Shown piece by piece: positions 46,845 to 55,103 of a stretch of 64,000 bases of DNA. The DNA is taken from contig NZ_CP169217.1 of NCBI RefSeq assembly GCF_041897535.1, positions 4,154,001-4,218,000 of the forward strand, written 5' to 3'. Under the pieces are notes generated by a model. The model did no database searches and had not been told where the DNA came from. It worked only from the letters and a program-made list of their open reading frames with translations. The stretch comes from Methylomicrobium lacus_A (GTDB lineage: Bacteria; Pseudomonadota; Gammaproteobacteria; Methylococcales; Methylomonadaceae). A program made the position numbers and the translations under genes. Every line of letters starts with the position of its first letter. Positions within the stretch are counted from its first letter, which is position 1.

Positions 46845-47714
46845 TCAATCGTCGTCCTTCGGCTTGGCCGGCTTTTTGATCTCGGTCAACGGAATATGGT
46901 AGCTTTCGATAATCCGTCTGATTTGATCCTTGTTTTCCGCGATCAATTTGTTTAGCGTTTGCTGGCGCGCCTTATCGCCGTTCCTGACCCCCATCGCCAT
47001 CGCGAATTCAAACGGGATGCCCGGCGTCGAAGGCATCGGAATCATCGTATAGCCGTTCTTCGGACCTTGCGAAACGAGGTAGCCCGCAATCGGTCCCCAG
47101 ACGATCACCATGTTGATCTTTTTCGCTTTAAAATCCTGGTCGAGCTGCATCGCGACATTGTTGTCTTCATCGCCTGACATCGACTGGTACGGAATGCCCA
47201 TGTCCAGTAGGCCGAATTTTTGCATCCAGGCGGTGCCGGGGCCGCGGTCGAACATCGCGATTTTCAGTGTATCCTGCCTTTCCACGGGCAGATCGACCAA
47301 CTGCTGCGCGCTTTTGACGTCGTCAAAACCGCGGCCTTTCGCGATCAGCAGCACATAGGTCGATTGATAATAAGGTTCGGTGGCCAAGGCCATGTCCGAA
47401 TCGGCGGGGATGTTCATCACCACATCGCATTTGAACTCCTGGCTGTCCACGGCTTTTTCGTCGACCGGCGCATTCAAGGTATTGCGGATGAAGCCGATGC
47501 GCTGCGGAAACCAGGTGTATTCGATGTCCTGTCCGAGTTTTTTCGCAAACAATTCGGCTATCTTGTTCTCGAAGCCGTCTTGTTTTTGCGTCGAGTAGGG
47601 CGGGTTCAACGGATCGGCGCAGATCTTGAATTTTTCTTTCGCCTGCGGCGCCGTGGCGGCTCCGGCCAACACGGCGCTGATCAGCAAGCGATGAAGAGTG
47701 GACTTTGCCCGCAT
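46845..47714 (-). CDS. xoxJ: XoxJ-like periplasmic protein of the methanol dehydrogenase system
   Basis: From ATG 47714 with GGAGG upstream, 289 residues with a signal peptide (cleavage near AATAPQAK). The body is a solute-binding-protein fold: FKICADPLNPPYSTQKQDGF, ELFAKKLGQDIEYTWFPQR and later VIWGPIAGYL. Family members are labelled quinoprotein dehydrogenase-associated substrate-binding proteins; XoxJ/MxaJ bind partially folded methanol dehydrogenase and aid its activation. It follows xoxF across 125 bases that contain a terminator, so expression may be partly independent. No xoxG cytochrome is nearby. Confidence 0.9.
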   Translation of the reverse strand: MRAKSTLHRLLISAVLAGAATAPQAKEKFKICADPLNPPYSTQKQDGFENKIAELFAKKLGQDIEYTWFPQRIGFIRNTLNAPVDEKAVDSQEFKCDVVMNIPADSDMALATEPYYQSTYVLLIAKGRGFDDVKSAQQLVDLPVERQDTLKIAMFDRGPGTAWMQKFGLLDMGIPYQSMSGDEDNNVAMQLDQDFKAKKINMVIVWGPIAGYLVSQGPKNGYTMIPMPSTPGIPFEFAMAMGVRNGDKARQQTLNKLIAENKDQIRRIIESYHIPLTEIKKPAKPKDDD

Positions 47715-47778
47715 GAATGGTTTCCTCCAGTGAAAGGGGTGATAGGAATTGGGGTATAAAAGAACGGAAGGCTCAGAA

Positions 47779-47812
47779 TAAAAAAGCCCTGACTGATAAA
47801 TCAGCCAGGGCT
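47779..47812 (-). terminator. Rho-independent terminator after xoxF
   Basis: On minus, AGCCCTGGCTGAT-TT-ATCAGTCAGGGCT followed by TTTTTTA. Twelve of 13 stem pairs match and a clear T run follows, 27 bases after the xoxF stop. It should reduce read-through into xoxJ. Confidence 0.85.
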
Positions 47813-47839
47813 CTGTGTTCAACCTAAAAAATGATTGGA

Positions 47840-49693
47840 TTAGTTAGGCAATGCGAACACGGTCAAGGTACCGCCCAGCTTGGTGAACGAGCTCAGGCTT
47901 CTGTAAGCGCCGACCGCACCCAAACCTTCGGAGTTGGAGTCTTCTTTACCGCTGTCGAGGCCGGCAGCGATACCGATACCTGCCCAGCCGCCGATACCTG
48001 ACAGTACGCCGACATATTGTTTGCCGTTGTAGCTCCAGGTGTTGACGTTGCCGATGATGCCGGATGGGGTCTTGAATTTATACAATTCTTGACCGGTCTT
48101 CGCATCGACCGCTTTCAGGTAGCCTTCCAGCGTGCCGTAGAACACCACGCCGCCGGCGGTTGCGACAGAACCTGACCAAACAGAGAATGGCTCTTTGTTC
48201 GACCATGCGATCTTGCCGGTTTTCGCGTCATAAGCGGTGAATTGACCCAGGTTGGTAGAACCGTCCGGCTGGCCGGTCAGTACGTCCGCGCCGGCTGGCT
48301 GCATGGTCAGGGTCGCGCCGACATACGGCTGGCCTGCGGTGTAAGAAACCTCGAACGGTTCGTAGTCCATGCACAGGTGGTTGCCCGAGATGTAGAACAG
48401 GCCGGTTTGCGGAGAGTAAGAAACCGGTTGTTGGTTCTTGGAACCCAATGCAGCAGGGCAGACGCCTTGTGTGTTGACGTCTTCACCGTTTTGCTCGGTG
48501 CTGTATTTAGAAACGACTTGTGGACGGCCGGTGTTCATGTCGACATGAGTCGCCCAGTTGACCGACTTGTCGAATTTTTCTGCAACCAACAGTTCGCCGG
48601 TTTCACGGTCCAGGGTGTAGCCGAAGCCGTTACGGTCGAAATGCACGATCGTTTTGTGCAGCTTGCCTTTGACTTCTTGGTCGACCAGAACGGTTTCGTT
48701 GATGCCGTCGTAGTCCCATTCGTCGTGTGGAGTCATTTGGTAAACCCATTTGACCGCTCCGGTGTCCGCGTCGCGAGCCCACAGGGACATCGACCATTTG
48801 TTGTCGCCAGGACGTTGTACAGGGTTCCAGGTCGATGGGTTGCCTGAGCCGTAGTAAACCAGGTTCAATTTCGGATCGTAGCTGTACCAGCCCCAGGTGG
48901 TGCCGCCGCCGATTTTCCATTGGTCGCCTTCCCAAGTGCTGGTGCTTGAGTTAGGACCGACAGGAGCCACTTTGCCGTCTTTCCAGGTGGTGGTCTTGCT
49001 TGGATCGATCAGGGTGTCGGAGTCAGGGCCCATGCTGTAGCCTTTCCACGCCAACTGGCCGGTCTTGATGTCGTATGCCGCCAGGAAGCCGCGTACGCCG
49101 AATTCGCCGCCGGAAATACCGGTGATGACTTTGTCTTTGACAACCAATGGTGATTGGGTGTTGGTCATACCCAGTTTCGGGTCGCCGTTTTGCACGCTCC
49201 ATACGCGTTTACCGGTTTTGGCGTCCAATGCGGTCAACACGGTGTCGGATTGTTGCAGGAAGATTTTGCCGTCGCCGTATGCCAGACCGCGGTTAACGGT
49301 GTCGCAGCACATCACGGGAACGGTCACGTCCGCGTCTTGCGTCGGGGTGTATTCCCAAATGATCGATTGGGTTTTTTGATCGATCGCGTAAACGGTGTTA
49401 GGGAATGGAGTGTGGACGTAAAGCGTGTCGTTGATGACCAGTGGGCCGCCTTCATGACCACGCAGAACGCCGGTAGAAAAAGACCAGGCAGGTTGCAGGT
49501 TTTTTACGTTGCTGGTATTGATTTGATCCAGTTCGCTGTAACGTGTGCCTGCGTAGTTGCCGCCCCACATAGACCAGTTAGCAGGGTTTTGCGAAAGTTT
49601 TTCAAGATCGCTGTTAGCCGTTGCGATTGCAGGCGCGGCCAAAATTGCAGCCACGCTGGAAGCTAGCAGCCAACTTTTAAAAGGCTTCTTCAT
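47840..49693 (-). CDS. xoxF: XoxF, lanthanide-dependent methanol dehydrogenase
   Basis: Periplasmic PQQ quinoprotein that oxidises methanol. ATG 49693 with GGAG upstream gives 617 residues with signal peptide (cleavage near ATA-NSD). Diagnostic features: vicinal Cys129-Cys130 in VMCCDTVNRG; repeated tryptophan-docking blades; and DEWDYDGIN, with catalytic Asp327 and the extra Asp329 that coordinates a lanthanide (MxaF-type enzymes have Ala there). So this is XoxF, not the calcium enzyme MxaF. Electrons go to a c-type cytochrome not encoded here. xoxJ is downstream. Confidence 0.96.
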   Translation of the reverse strand: MKKPFKSWLLASSVAAILAAPAIATANSDLEKLSQNPANWSMWGGNYAGTRYSELDQINTSNVKNLQPAWSFSTGVLRGHEGGPLVINDTLYVHTPFPNTVYAIDQKTQSIIWEYTPTQDADVTVPVMCCDTVNRGLAYGDGKIFLQQSDTVLTALDAKTGKRVWSVQNGDPKLGMTNTQSPLVVKDKVITGISGGEFGVRGFLAAYDIKTGQLAWKGYSMGPDSDTLIDPSKTTTWKDGKVAPVGPNSSTSTWEGDQWKIGGGTTWGWYSYDPKLNLVYYGSGNPSTWNPVQRPGDNKWSMSLWARDADTGAVKWVYQMTPHDEWDYDGINETVLVDQEVKGKLHKTIVHFDRNGFGYTLDRETGELLVAEKFDKSVNWATHVDMNTGRPQVVSKYSTEQNGEDVNTQGVCPAALGSKNQQPVSYSPQTGLFYISGNHLCMDYEPFEVSYTAGQPYVGATLTMQPAGADVLTGQPDGSTNLGQFTAYDAKTGKIAWSNKEPFSVWSGSVATAGGVVFYGTLEGYLKAVDAKTGQELYKFKTPSGIIGNVNTWSYNGKQYVGVLSGIGGWAGIGIAAGLDSGKEDSNSEGLGAVGAYRSLSSFTKLGGTLTVFALPN

Positions 49694-49963
49694 ATTTTTC
49701 TCTCCTGGTATTTTGCTGTGCCGCAAAATACTGATTATTTATTTTTGACTAATATTAGTTTTTGGGTGAATTATTGTTTTTCTAAGGGTCAAAACAGGCT
49801 CACTCCAGATGCGTAGATTCAAGGATTTTGCCCAAAAAGTCAATATCAAAAAGGCTAAAAGGCGCATCATCAAAGGCGAAAGCACAAAAAAATTATACTG
49901 TTGCGATTTTGTGACAGCCTTATTTTTTCTTGAATTGATCGGACTGGCCGCGTTCACTACCTC
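49694..49963. other. Upstream region of xoxF
   Basis: 270 bases, AT-rich, between the xoxF start and the lpxH stop, both on minus. It should contain the xoxF promoter. No hexamers convincing enough to call were found, and no small gene. Confidence 0.45.
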
Positions 49964-50680
49964 TCAAATAGTTTCGATACGATACTCTTGCGGCGTCCAG
50001 CATAACGCTTGCCCGGCCTCCTTGCTCCAGGCGGCGAGCACGAAACGCCGGGCGGCCTGGCCGTCAACCCCTAACTCATGCACAGCCGGCCGGTGCGTAT
50101 GGCCGTGGATCAGGCGCTTGCAGCCGTGTTCCCGCATCACCCGGATCACCGTTTGTTGATTCACATCCATGATCTCCTGGCTTTTTTTGCGCTTGTGCCA
50201 AAAGCTGCGCAGGCGGTACCAGCGCGCGGCGAAAAGACGCAAAAGCAAGGGTTTGCTCAGTACCGACCGCGTCCATTCCGGCGTATGCGACTTCGCGCGA
50301 AAGGCCTGATAAGGCAGGTCGTCGGTGCAGAGCAGGTCGCCGTGCGTGAGCAGGGTAGGGACGCCGTACAGATCGATCACTTGATAATCGCCGAGCAGCT
50401 TCACCCCTGTGTCCCGGCAGAAGCGTTCGCCGAGCAGAAAATCGCGGTTGCCCGGCTGCAGGAACACCTGGGTGCCCGCGTCGGTCAATTTTTTGAGCTG
50501 CGCCTTGATCCTGCCGTTCGGCGGCGTCGGATCGTCGTCGCCGATCCAGGCATCGAACAGGTCGCCGAGGATGTACAAGGCTTCGGCGCCAACCGCACGG
50601 TGTTCGAGAAAATGCAGAAAGCGGCGGGTGATTTCGGGTTTGTCGAGGGAGAGATGGAGATCGGAAATGAAGAGGATCAT
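49964..50680 (-). CDS. lpxH: UDP-2,3-diacylglucosamine diphosphatase
   Basis: Lipid A pathway calcineurin-like phosphoesterase of 238 residues. Metal-binding motifs: FISDLHLS (D-x-H), LGDLFDAWIGDD (GD), PGNRDFLLG (GNRD) and LTHGDLLCTDD (GDxLCTDD, typical of LpxH), then IHGHTHRPA. Follows the cyclophilin gene on minus, as in many gammaproteobacteria. Confidence 0.95.
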   Translation of the reverse strand: MILFISDLHLSLDKPEITRRFLHFLEHRAVGAEALYILGDLFDAWIGDDDPTPPNGRIKAQLKKLTDAGTQVFLQPGNRDFLLGERFCRDTGVKLLGDYQVIDLYGVPTLLTHGDLLCTDDLPYQAFRAKSHTPEWTRSVLSKPLLLRLFAARWYRLRSFWHKRKKSQEIMDVNQQTVIRVMREHGCKRLIHGHTHRPAVHELGVDGQAARRFVLAAWSKEAGQALCWTPQEYRIETI

Positions 50681-50716
50681 AAATTAAGGCGGGCAATCAG
50701 GCGAAGATCGATGGCG

Positions 50717-50752
50717 AAAAAAGCAAAGGGCGCTCATTTTCCGCCCTTTGCT
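50717..50752 (-). terminator. Rho-independent terminator after the cyclophilin gene
   Basis: On minus, AGCAAAGGGCG and CGCCCTTTGCT pair over 11 bases around a GAAAATGAG loop, followed by TTTTT. It separates the cyclophilin gene from lpxH. Confidence 0.85.
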
Positions 50753-50771
50753 GTTCACCGCGCGCCTTAAT

Positions 50772-51350
50772 TTATTTTACGACTTCGGCCTTCTCGATCA
50801 CGATGTCGGTCTTCGGCACGTTTTGATGCGGGCCGCGATTGCCGGTCGCTTGCTCGGCCATCTTGTCGACCACGTCCATGCCTTCGACGACTTCGCCGAA
50901 TACCGCATAGCCCCAGCCGCTGGGCGTCGGGCTGGTGTGGTTCAGGAAGGCATTGTCCGCATAGTTGATGAAGAATTGCGCGGTTGCGGAGTTCGGATCA
51001 TTGGTGCGCGCCATCGCGATGCTGCCGCGTTTGTTCGGCAGGCCGTTGTCCGCTTCGTTCTTGATCGGCGCGTCGGTCGCTTTTTGCTGGAATTGGCTGT
51101 CGAAACCGCCGCCTTGCGCCATGAAGCCCTTGATCACGCGATGAAAGATCGTGCCGTTGTAAAAGCCCTTGTTCACATAGGCGAGAAAGTTTTGCGATGA
51201 AACCGGGGCTTTGACCGGATCCAGCTGGATCACGATGGCGCCAAGAGAAGTGGTCAGTTTGACTTTCGGGGTATCAGACATTTTGTTTTCCGTTGCGAAT
51301 GAAAGTGTTGAATGTAAAACGAGTATCAGACTCAGAAAGGCGATGCGCAT
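50772..51350 (-). CDS. Exported cyclophilin-type peptidyl-prolyl isomerase
   Basis: Protein of 192 residues with a hydrophobic N-terminus (LSLILVLHSTLSFA) consistent with export, then a cyclophilin domain: GTIFHRVIKGFMAQGGGF, GSIAMARTNDPNSATAQFFI and YAVFGEVVEGMDVVD. It speeds prolyl isomerisation during folding. An internal ATG (MSDTPKVKL, residue 24) could instead start a cytoplasmic PpiB-like form, so PpiA versus PpiB is not settled. Confidence 0.92.
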   Translation of the reverse strand: MRIAFLSLILVLHSTLSFATENKMSDTPKVKLTTSLGAIVIQLDPVKAPVSSQNFLAYVNKGFYNGTIFHRVIKGFMAQGGGFDSQFQQKATDAPIKNEADNGLPNKRGSIAMARTNDPNSATAQFFINYADNAFLNHTSPTPSGWGYAVFGEVVEGMDVVDKMAEQATGNRGPHQNVPKTDIVIEKAEVVK

Positions 51351-51492
51351 AATTTTTTCCTTGGCTAAGATACAAAGACGATAAGTTTATGTGTTTTCAC
51401 CTTGAAAGAGAAGCGGGCGCTTGGTAAATTGTACCGTTTTGCAGACGAGCGGCTCAATTTTTGCGCTCTATAGATAACGGTATCCTCGGTTC

Positions 51493-52899
51493 ATGTTGAA
51501 AATCTACAACACCCTGACGCGTCAAAAAGAAGCCTTCACGCCGCGCAACGCAGGCAAGGTCGGCATGTATGTCTGCGGCATGACCGTTTACGACTATTGT
51601 CACATCGGCCATGCGCGGGTGATGGTCGTGTTCGATACGGTCGCGCGCTATTTTCGCCACCTGGGCTTTGACCTGACCTATGTGCGCAATATCACCGACA
51701 TCGACGACAAGATCATCCAGCGCGCGAATGACAACGGCGAGGATTTCAACCAACTGACCGCGCGCTTCATCGACGCGATGCACGAAGACGAGCGCGCGCT
51801 GGCGGTTTTGCCGCCGGACATCGAACCGCGCGCGACGCAGTCGATCGCCTCGATCATCGCGATGATCGAAACCTTGCTCGCGAAGGGCTATGCCTATGTC
51901 GGCGCCAACGGCGACGTGTTCTACGCGGTCGAAAAATTCAAGGACTACGGCAGCCTGTCCGGCAAGAAGCTCGAAGACTTGCAGGCCGGCGAGCGGGTCG
52001 ATGTCGATGCGGCCAAGCAGAATCCGTTCGATTTCGTGCTCTGGAAGATGGCGAAGGCGAACGAGCCGTCCTGGCCGTCGCCGTGGGGCGAGGGCCGTCC
52101 CGGCTGGCATATCGAATGCTCGGCGATGTCGACCTGCTGCCTCGGCAACCATTTCGACATTCACGGCGGCGGCATGGACTTGCAGTTTCCGCATCACGAA
52201 AACGAGATCGCCCAGTCCGAAGGCGCGACCGGCGAGAAGTTCGTGAACCTGTGGATGCACAACGGCTTCGTGCGCGTCAACGAAGAAAAGATGTCCAAGT
52301 CGCTCGGCAATTTCTTCACCGTGCGCGAGGTGCTCAAGCAATACCGGCCCGAAATCATCCGCTTCTTCATCCTGTCGAGCCACTACCGGAGCCCCCTGAA
52401 TTATTCGGACGAGCAACTGAACGAGGCAGCGACCGCGCTGAACCGGCTTTACACCGCCCTGCGCGGGATCGCCGTTCCGGATTTGCCGGTGCTGGCCGAC
52501 TATCAAGGCCGTTTCGAGCAGGCGATGGATGACGACTTCAATACGCCGGTCGCGGTCTCGGTGTTGTTCGACCTCGCGCGCGAGGTGAACAAAGCCAAGG
52601 GTGATGATCCCGAACGGGCAGGGCAACTGGCGGCGAGCCTGAAGAAACTGGGCGGATTGTTGGGGCTGTTGCAGGCCGGTCCGGAGGTCTGGCTGAAAGG
52701 CGATGTGGCGGAAGCCTCGGTCGACCCTGCGGCGGGCGGCCTTTCCGAAGAGGCGATCAATCAGCAGATCCAGGCCCGCCTGGACGCCAAAAAAGCCAAG
52801 AACTGGGCGTTGGCCGACCAAATCCGCGATGGCCTCAAGCAGCAAGGCATCATCCTCGAAGATGCGCCGAACGGCACGACCAACTGGAGGCGCGGGTAA
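51493..52899 (+). CDS. cysS: Cysteinyl-tRNA synthetase
   Basis: Class I synthetase of 468 residues. HIGH at 37-40, KMSKS at 266-270, zinc-binding region around CGMT and HIECSAMS, and a C-terminal DALR-type domain. The minus-strand cyclophilin gene diverges 140 bases upstream, an arrangement common in gammaproteobacteria. Confidence 0.97.
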   Translation: MLKIYNTLTRQKEAFTPRNAGKVGMYVCGMTVYDYCHIGHARVMVVFDTVARYFRHLGFDLTYVRNITDIDDKIIQRANDNGEDFNQLTARFIDAMHEDERALAVLPPDIEPRATQSIASIIAMIETLLAKGYAYVGANGDVFYAVEKFKDYGSLSGKKLEDLQAGERVDVDAAKQNPFDFVLWKMAKANEPSWPSPWGEGRPGWHIECSAMSTCCLGNHFDIHGGGMDLQFPHHENEIAQSEGATGEKFVNLWMHNGFVRVNEEKMSKSLGNFFTVREVLKQYRPEIIRFFILSSHYRSPLNYSDEQLNEAATALNRLYTALRGIAVPDLPVLADYQGRFEQAMDDDFNTPVAVSVLFDLAREVNKAKGDDPERAGQLAASLKKLGGLLGLLQAGPEVWLKGDVAEASVDPAAGGLSEEAINQQIQARLDAKKAKNWALADQIRDGLKQQGIILEDAPNGTTNWRRG

Positions 52900-52959
52900 A
52901 TCCTGCCCGATCTGCAAGGCGGCAACGCACCTACCTTAACTGTTTGTAAATTTCACCCG

Positions 52960-53589
52960 ATGATCGAAATCAAAGACCAATCCCTTGAAACCTTTTTCGA
53001 CGAACTGGCCAGCAAGGCGCCGACGCCGGGCGGCGGCGGCGCGGCCGCGGTGATGGGGGCGCAATCGGCCGCCTTGACCAGCATGGTCTGCAACCTGACG
53101 ATCGGCAAGCCCAAATACGCCGAAGTCGAGGCGGACATGCAGGCCTTGCTCGAAAAATCCGAAGCCTTGCGCGCAAGGCTGACCGGCATGATCAAGGCCG
53201 ATGCCGATGTCTTCAACCGGCTGATGGCGACCTACGGCCTGCCGAAAGACACCGACGAACAAAAAGCCGCGCGCTCTGCGGCGATCCAGGAAGCCTTGAA
53301 GGAAGCGACCGAAGTCCCCTTGGCCTGCGCAGAAGCCTGCCGCGAAGCGATCGACCTGAGCCGGATCGCCGCCGACAAAGGCAACCTCGGCGTGATCAGC
53401 GACGCCGGCGTCGCGGCGATGGCGGGCTACGGCGCCTTGAAAAGCGCGGCGCTGAATGTCTATATCAATGCCGGCAGCCTGAAAGACCGCGATTTCGCGG
53501 AAGCCAAACTGGCCGAGTTGGAAGCGTTATTGCAAGGTGCCGAAGCGGCGGCCGAGGAAATCTATCAAATCGTGAAAGTCAAATTATAA
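52960..53589 (+). CDS. fchA: FchA-like methenyl-tetrahydrofolate cyclohydrolase (cyclodeaminase family)
   Basis: Protein of 209 residues, all-helical cyclodeaminase/cyclohydrolase family: TPGGGGAAAVMGAQSAALTS near residues 22-41 and VISDAGVAAMAGYGALKSAA near 147-166. In methylotrophs FchA interconverts methenyl- and formyl-tetrahydrofolate with MtdA. No mtdA in the window. A formimino-THF cyclodeaminase is the alternative. It is 60 bases after cysS on the same strand. Confidence 0.85.
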   Translation: MIEIKDQSLETFFDELASKAPTPGGGGAAAVMGAQSAALTSMVCNLTIGKPKYAEVEADMQALLEKSEALRARLTGMIKADADVFNRLMATYGLPKDTDEQKAARSAAIQEALKEATEVPLACAEACREAIDLSRIAADKGNLGVISDAGVAAMAGYGALKSAALNVYINAGSLKDRDFAEAKLAELEALLQGAEAAAEEIYQIVKVKL

Positions 53590-53668
53590 GCGGATATCCT
53601 GCACGGTTAATATCCACGAAAACAAGGATTGGGCTAGTACAACGCACCGGAAATTCTCCGAATAATTT

Positions 53669-54430
53669 TTAAACCACCAGAGGCCTTCCGGTATAAGTCC
53701 AGCGAAAAGGCTTAGCGAGGGTTTCATTGAAGAAATCGATAAACTGAAAAATACGTCCTTTCAAATCTGCTCTCGAGGTGAAGCTTGCCCGTTTGAGCAA
53801 GCGACGGGATAGAATGCCAAACCAAATCTCGATCTGATTCAGCCACGAGCAATGCTTGGGCGTATAAACAAAGCGAATGCGATGGCTTTCGTCCTGCAAA
53901 AAAGCCGCGCGGGAGTTCATATCCCGTAGTACTCCGCGTTCCCCTTTCACGCCCAAGTCCTCGTCAATTCCGCAGGCTTTGGCGATCCATTCCACCAGCG
54001 TCGCGGATTTATGGGTGTTCAACTGATCGGCCACAAACAGCCATTGCCCCTGAGGGTCTGTGGCGACGGTTTGCTGCACGTGGGCGACAAAGTCAGCTTC
54101 TGTTCGTGTGTCCTGAACAGTGGGCGCAATGACCTTGCCTGTTGCCACCTCGAAGTTGGCAATCAGGGCTTGGGTGCCGTGGCGCCGGTATTCGTACTCG
54201 ATCCGTTCCGGCTGTCCGGGTTGCATGGGCTGTGCGGGGTGAATGCGCTCCAGGGCCTGAATGCCGGTTTTTTCATCGATGCTGATCACGTGAATGCCTT
54301 GCGCATGCAGCGCCGGGGCTTGCCGATACAGGTCGCATACCGCTTCGACGTTGACCTGGAAGGTGGCTTCATCGTCGATGGTGGGATTCAGCCAATAGCG
54401 CGTTCGATGCGGCTTTAGCTGACCCTGCAT
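53669..54430 (-). CDS. IS630 transposase, DDE catalytic part
   Basis: Second frame of the transposase (253 residues). DDE residues: Asp in VISIDEKTG, Asp in LFVADQLNTHKS, Glu in LNQIEIWFGILSRR. It begins at an ATG immediately after TTTTTTAA; joined to the first frame by a one-base forward slip it continues IGRFL-MQGQLKPHRTRYWL, the expected family sequence. It may be made by frameshifting, or be broken. Confidence 0.85.
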   Translation of the reverse strand: MQGQLKPHRTRYWLNPTIDDEATFQVNVEAVCDLYRQAPALHAQGIHVISIDEKTGIQALERIHPAQPMQPGQPERIEYEYRRHGTQALIANFEVATGKVIAPTVQDTRTEADFVAHVQQTVATDPQGQWLFVADQLNTHKSATLVEWIAKACGIDEDLGVKGERGVLRDMNSRAAFLQDESHRIRFVYTPKHCSWLNQIEIWFGILSRRLLKRASFTSRADLKGRIFQFIDFFNETLAKPFRWTYTGRPLVV

Positions 54431-54893
54431 TTAAAAAACGACCAATACTGGTCGCTGAGATACGGTCGACAATGCCTTGCTTAACGGCTTCCCGTGCCAA
54501 ATCTTTGCGCGTCCAATGCGTCAAGGGTGAAGGCGGCGTTTCACAAGCCAACGCCAGCAGTTGGCAGACCTGTTCGGCGCTGAAGGTCTGTGGTGCACCC
54601 GGACGTTCCGCATCCGCCAGAATCGTCTCGATCTGCCGGCGTAAACGTTCGGGATCATCTTCGCAGGCAGCCAGCGCCTCTTGGGCCGACAGCCAACGAC
54701 GACGCCACAAACCGACCGTCTCTTCCTTGATGTTCAGACCCTGCGCGCTGGCCTTGTTGCGACGGCCGGCTCCCGCATTTAAGACGATGCGCGCCCGCTG
54801 CACTAAACTGTGCGGCAGTTGCCGACTTCGAACAATGGCTTCCAGCGTCGATTGTTGGGCTTGCGTCAAAATAAGCGGAGTGAGTGGGCGCAT
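54369..54893 (-). CDS. IS630 transposase, N-terminal helix-turn-helix part
   Basis: First frame (174 residues): two helix-turn-helix units (LVQRARIVLNAGAGRRNKAS and LTHWTRKDLAREAVKQGIVD). After SIGRFL the frame runs ~20 more codons that do not look like transposase. The crossing point is a run of six T and three A on minus at about 54429-54437; the downstream DDE frame is +1, not -1. Confidence 0.8.
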   Translation of the reverse strand: MRPLTPLILTQAQQSTLEAIVRSRQLPHSLVQRARIVLNAGAGRRNKASAQGLNIKEETVGLWRRRWLSAQEALAACEDDPERLRRQIETILADAERPGAPQTFSAEQVCQLLALACETPPSPLTHWTRKDLAREAVKQGIVDRISATSIGRFLNAGSAKAASNALLAESHHRR

Positions 54894-55103
54894 CGCTTCC
54901 TTGCGGGATGATTTTCGGGCTTGCTATTATCCTTCATTTTTTAGGTTTGTAGTACTAGGAAATTTTTCGTGCCTTTCGTGTTTTTCGTGGACAATGTCTC
55001 TGAACGCAGAAGGCTTGGGCGTTTTTGCGCTTTTTTTGTGCATTAACTTCCGTATTGATGTGTAATTGTCTTTATAGCGGTAATTCATGTCAGGGTGGCA
55101 TCT

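Larger units (their letters stand above)
53635..54957. mobile_element. IS630-family insertion sequence
   Basis: About 1.32 kb bounded by TAGTAC on the left (53635-53640) and its complement GTACTA on the right (54952-54957). The outer ~33 bases are imperfect inverted repeats that share TAGTAC, then ACC, AAA and AATAAT/ATAAT blocks. IS630 elements insert at TA, consistent with the ends. The transposase lies on minus in two overlapping frames. It sits between fchA and the P-type ATPase gene without breaking either. Confidence 0.85.

Noticed and set aside
54425..54440. Programmed -1 frameshift in the IS630 transposase
   Set aside because: The DDE frame is +1 relative to the helix-turn-helix frame; a -1 slip leads to a different frame.
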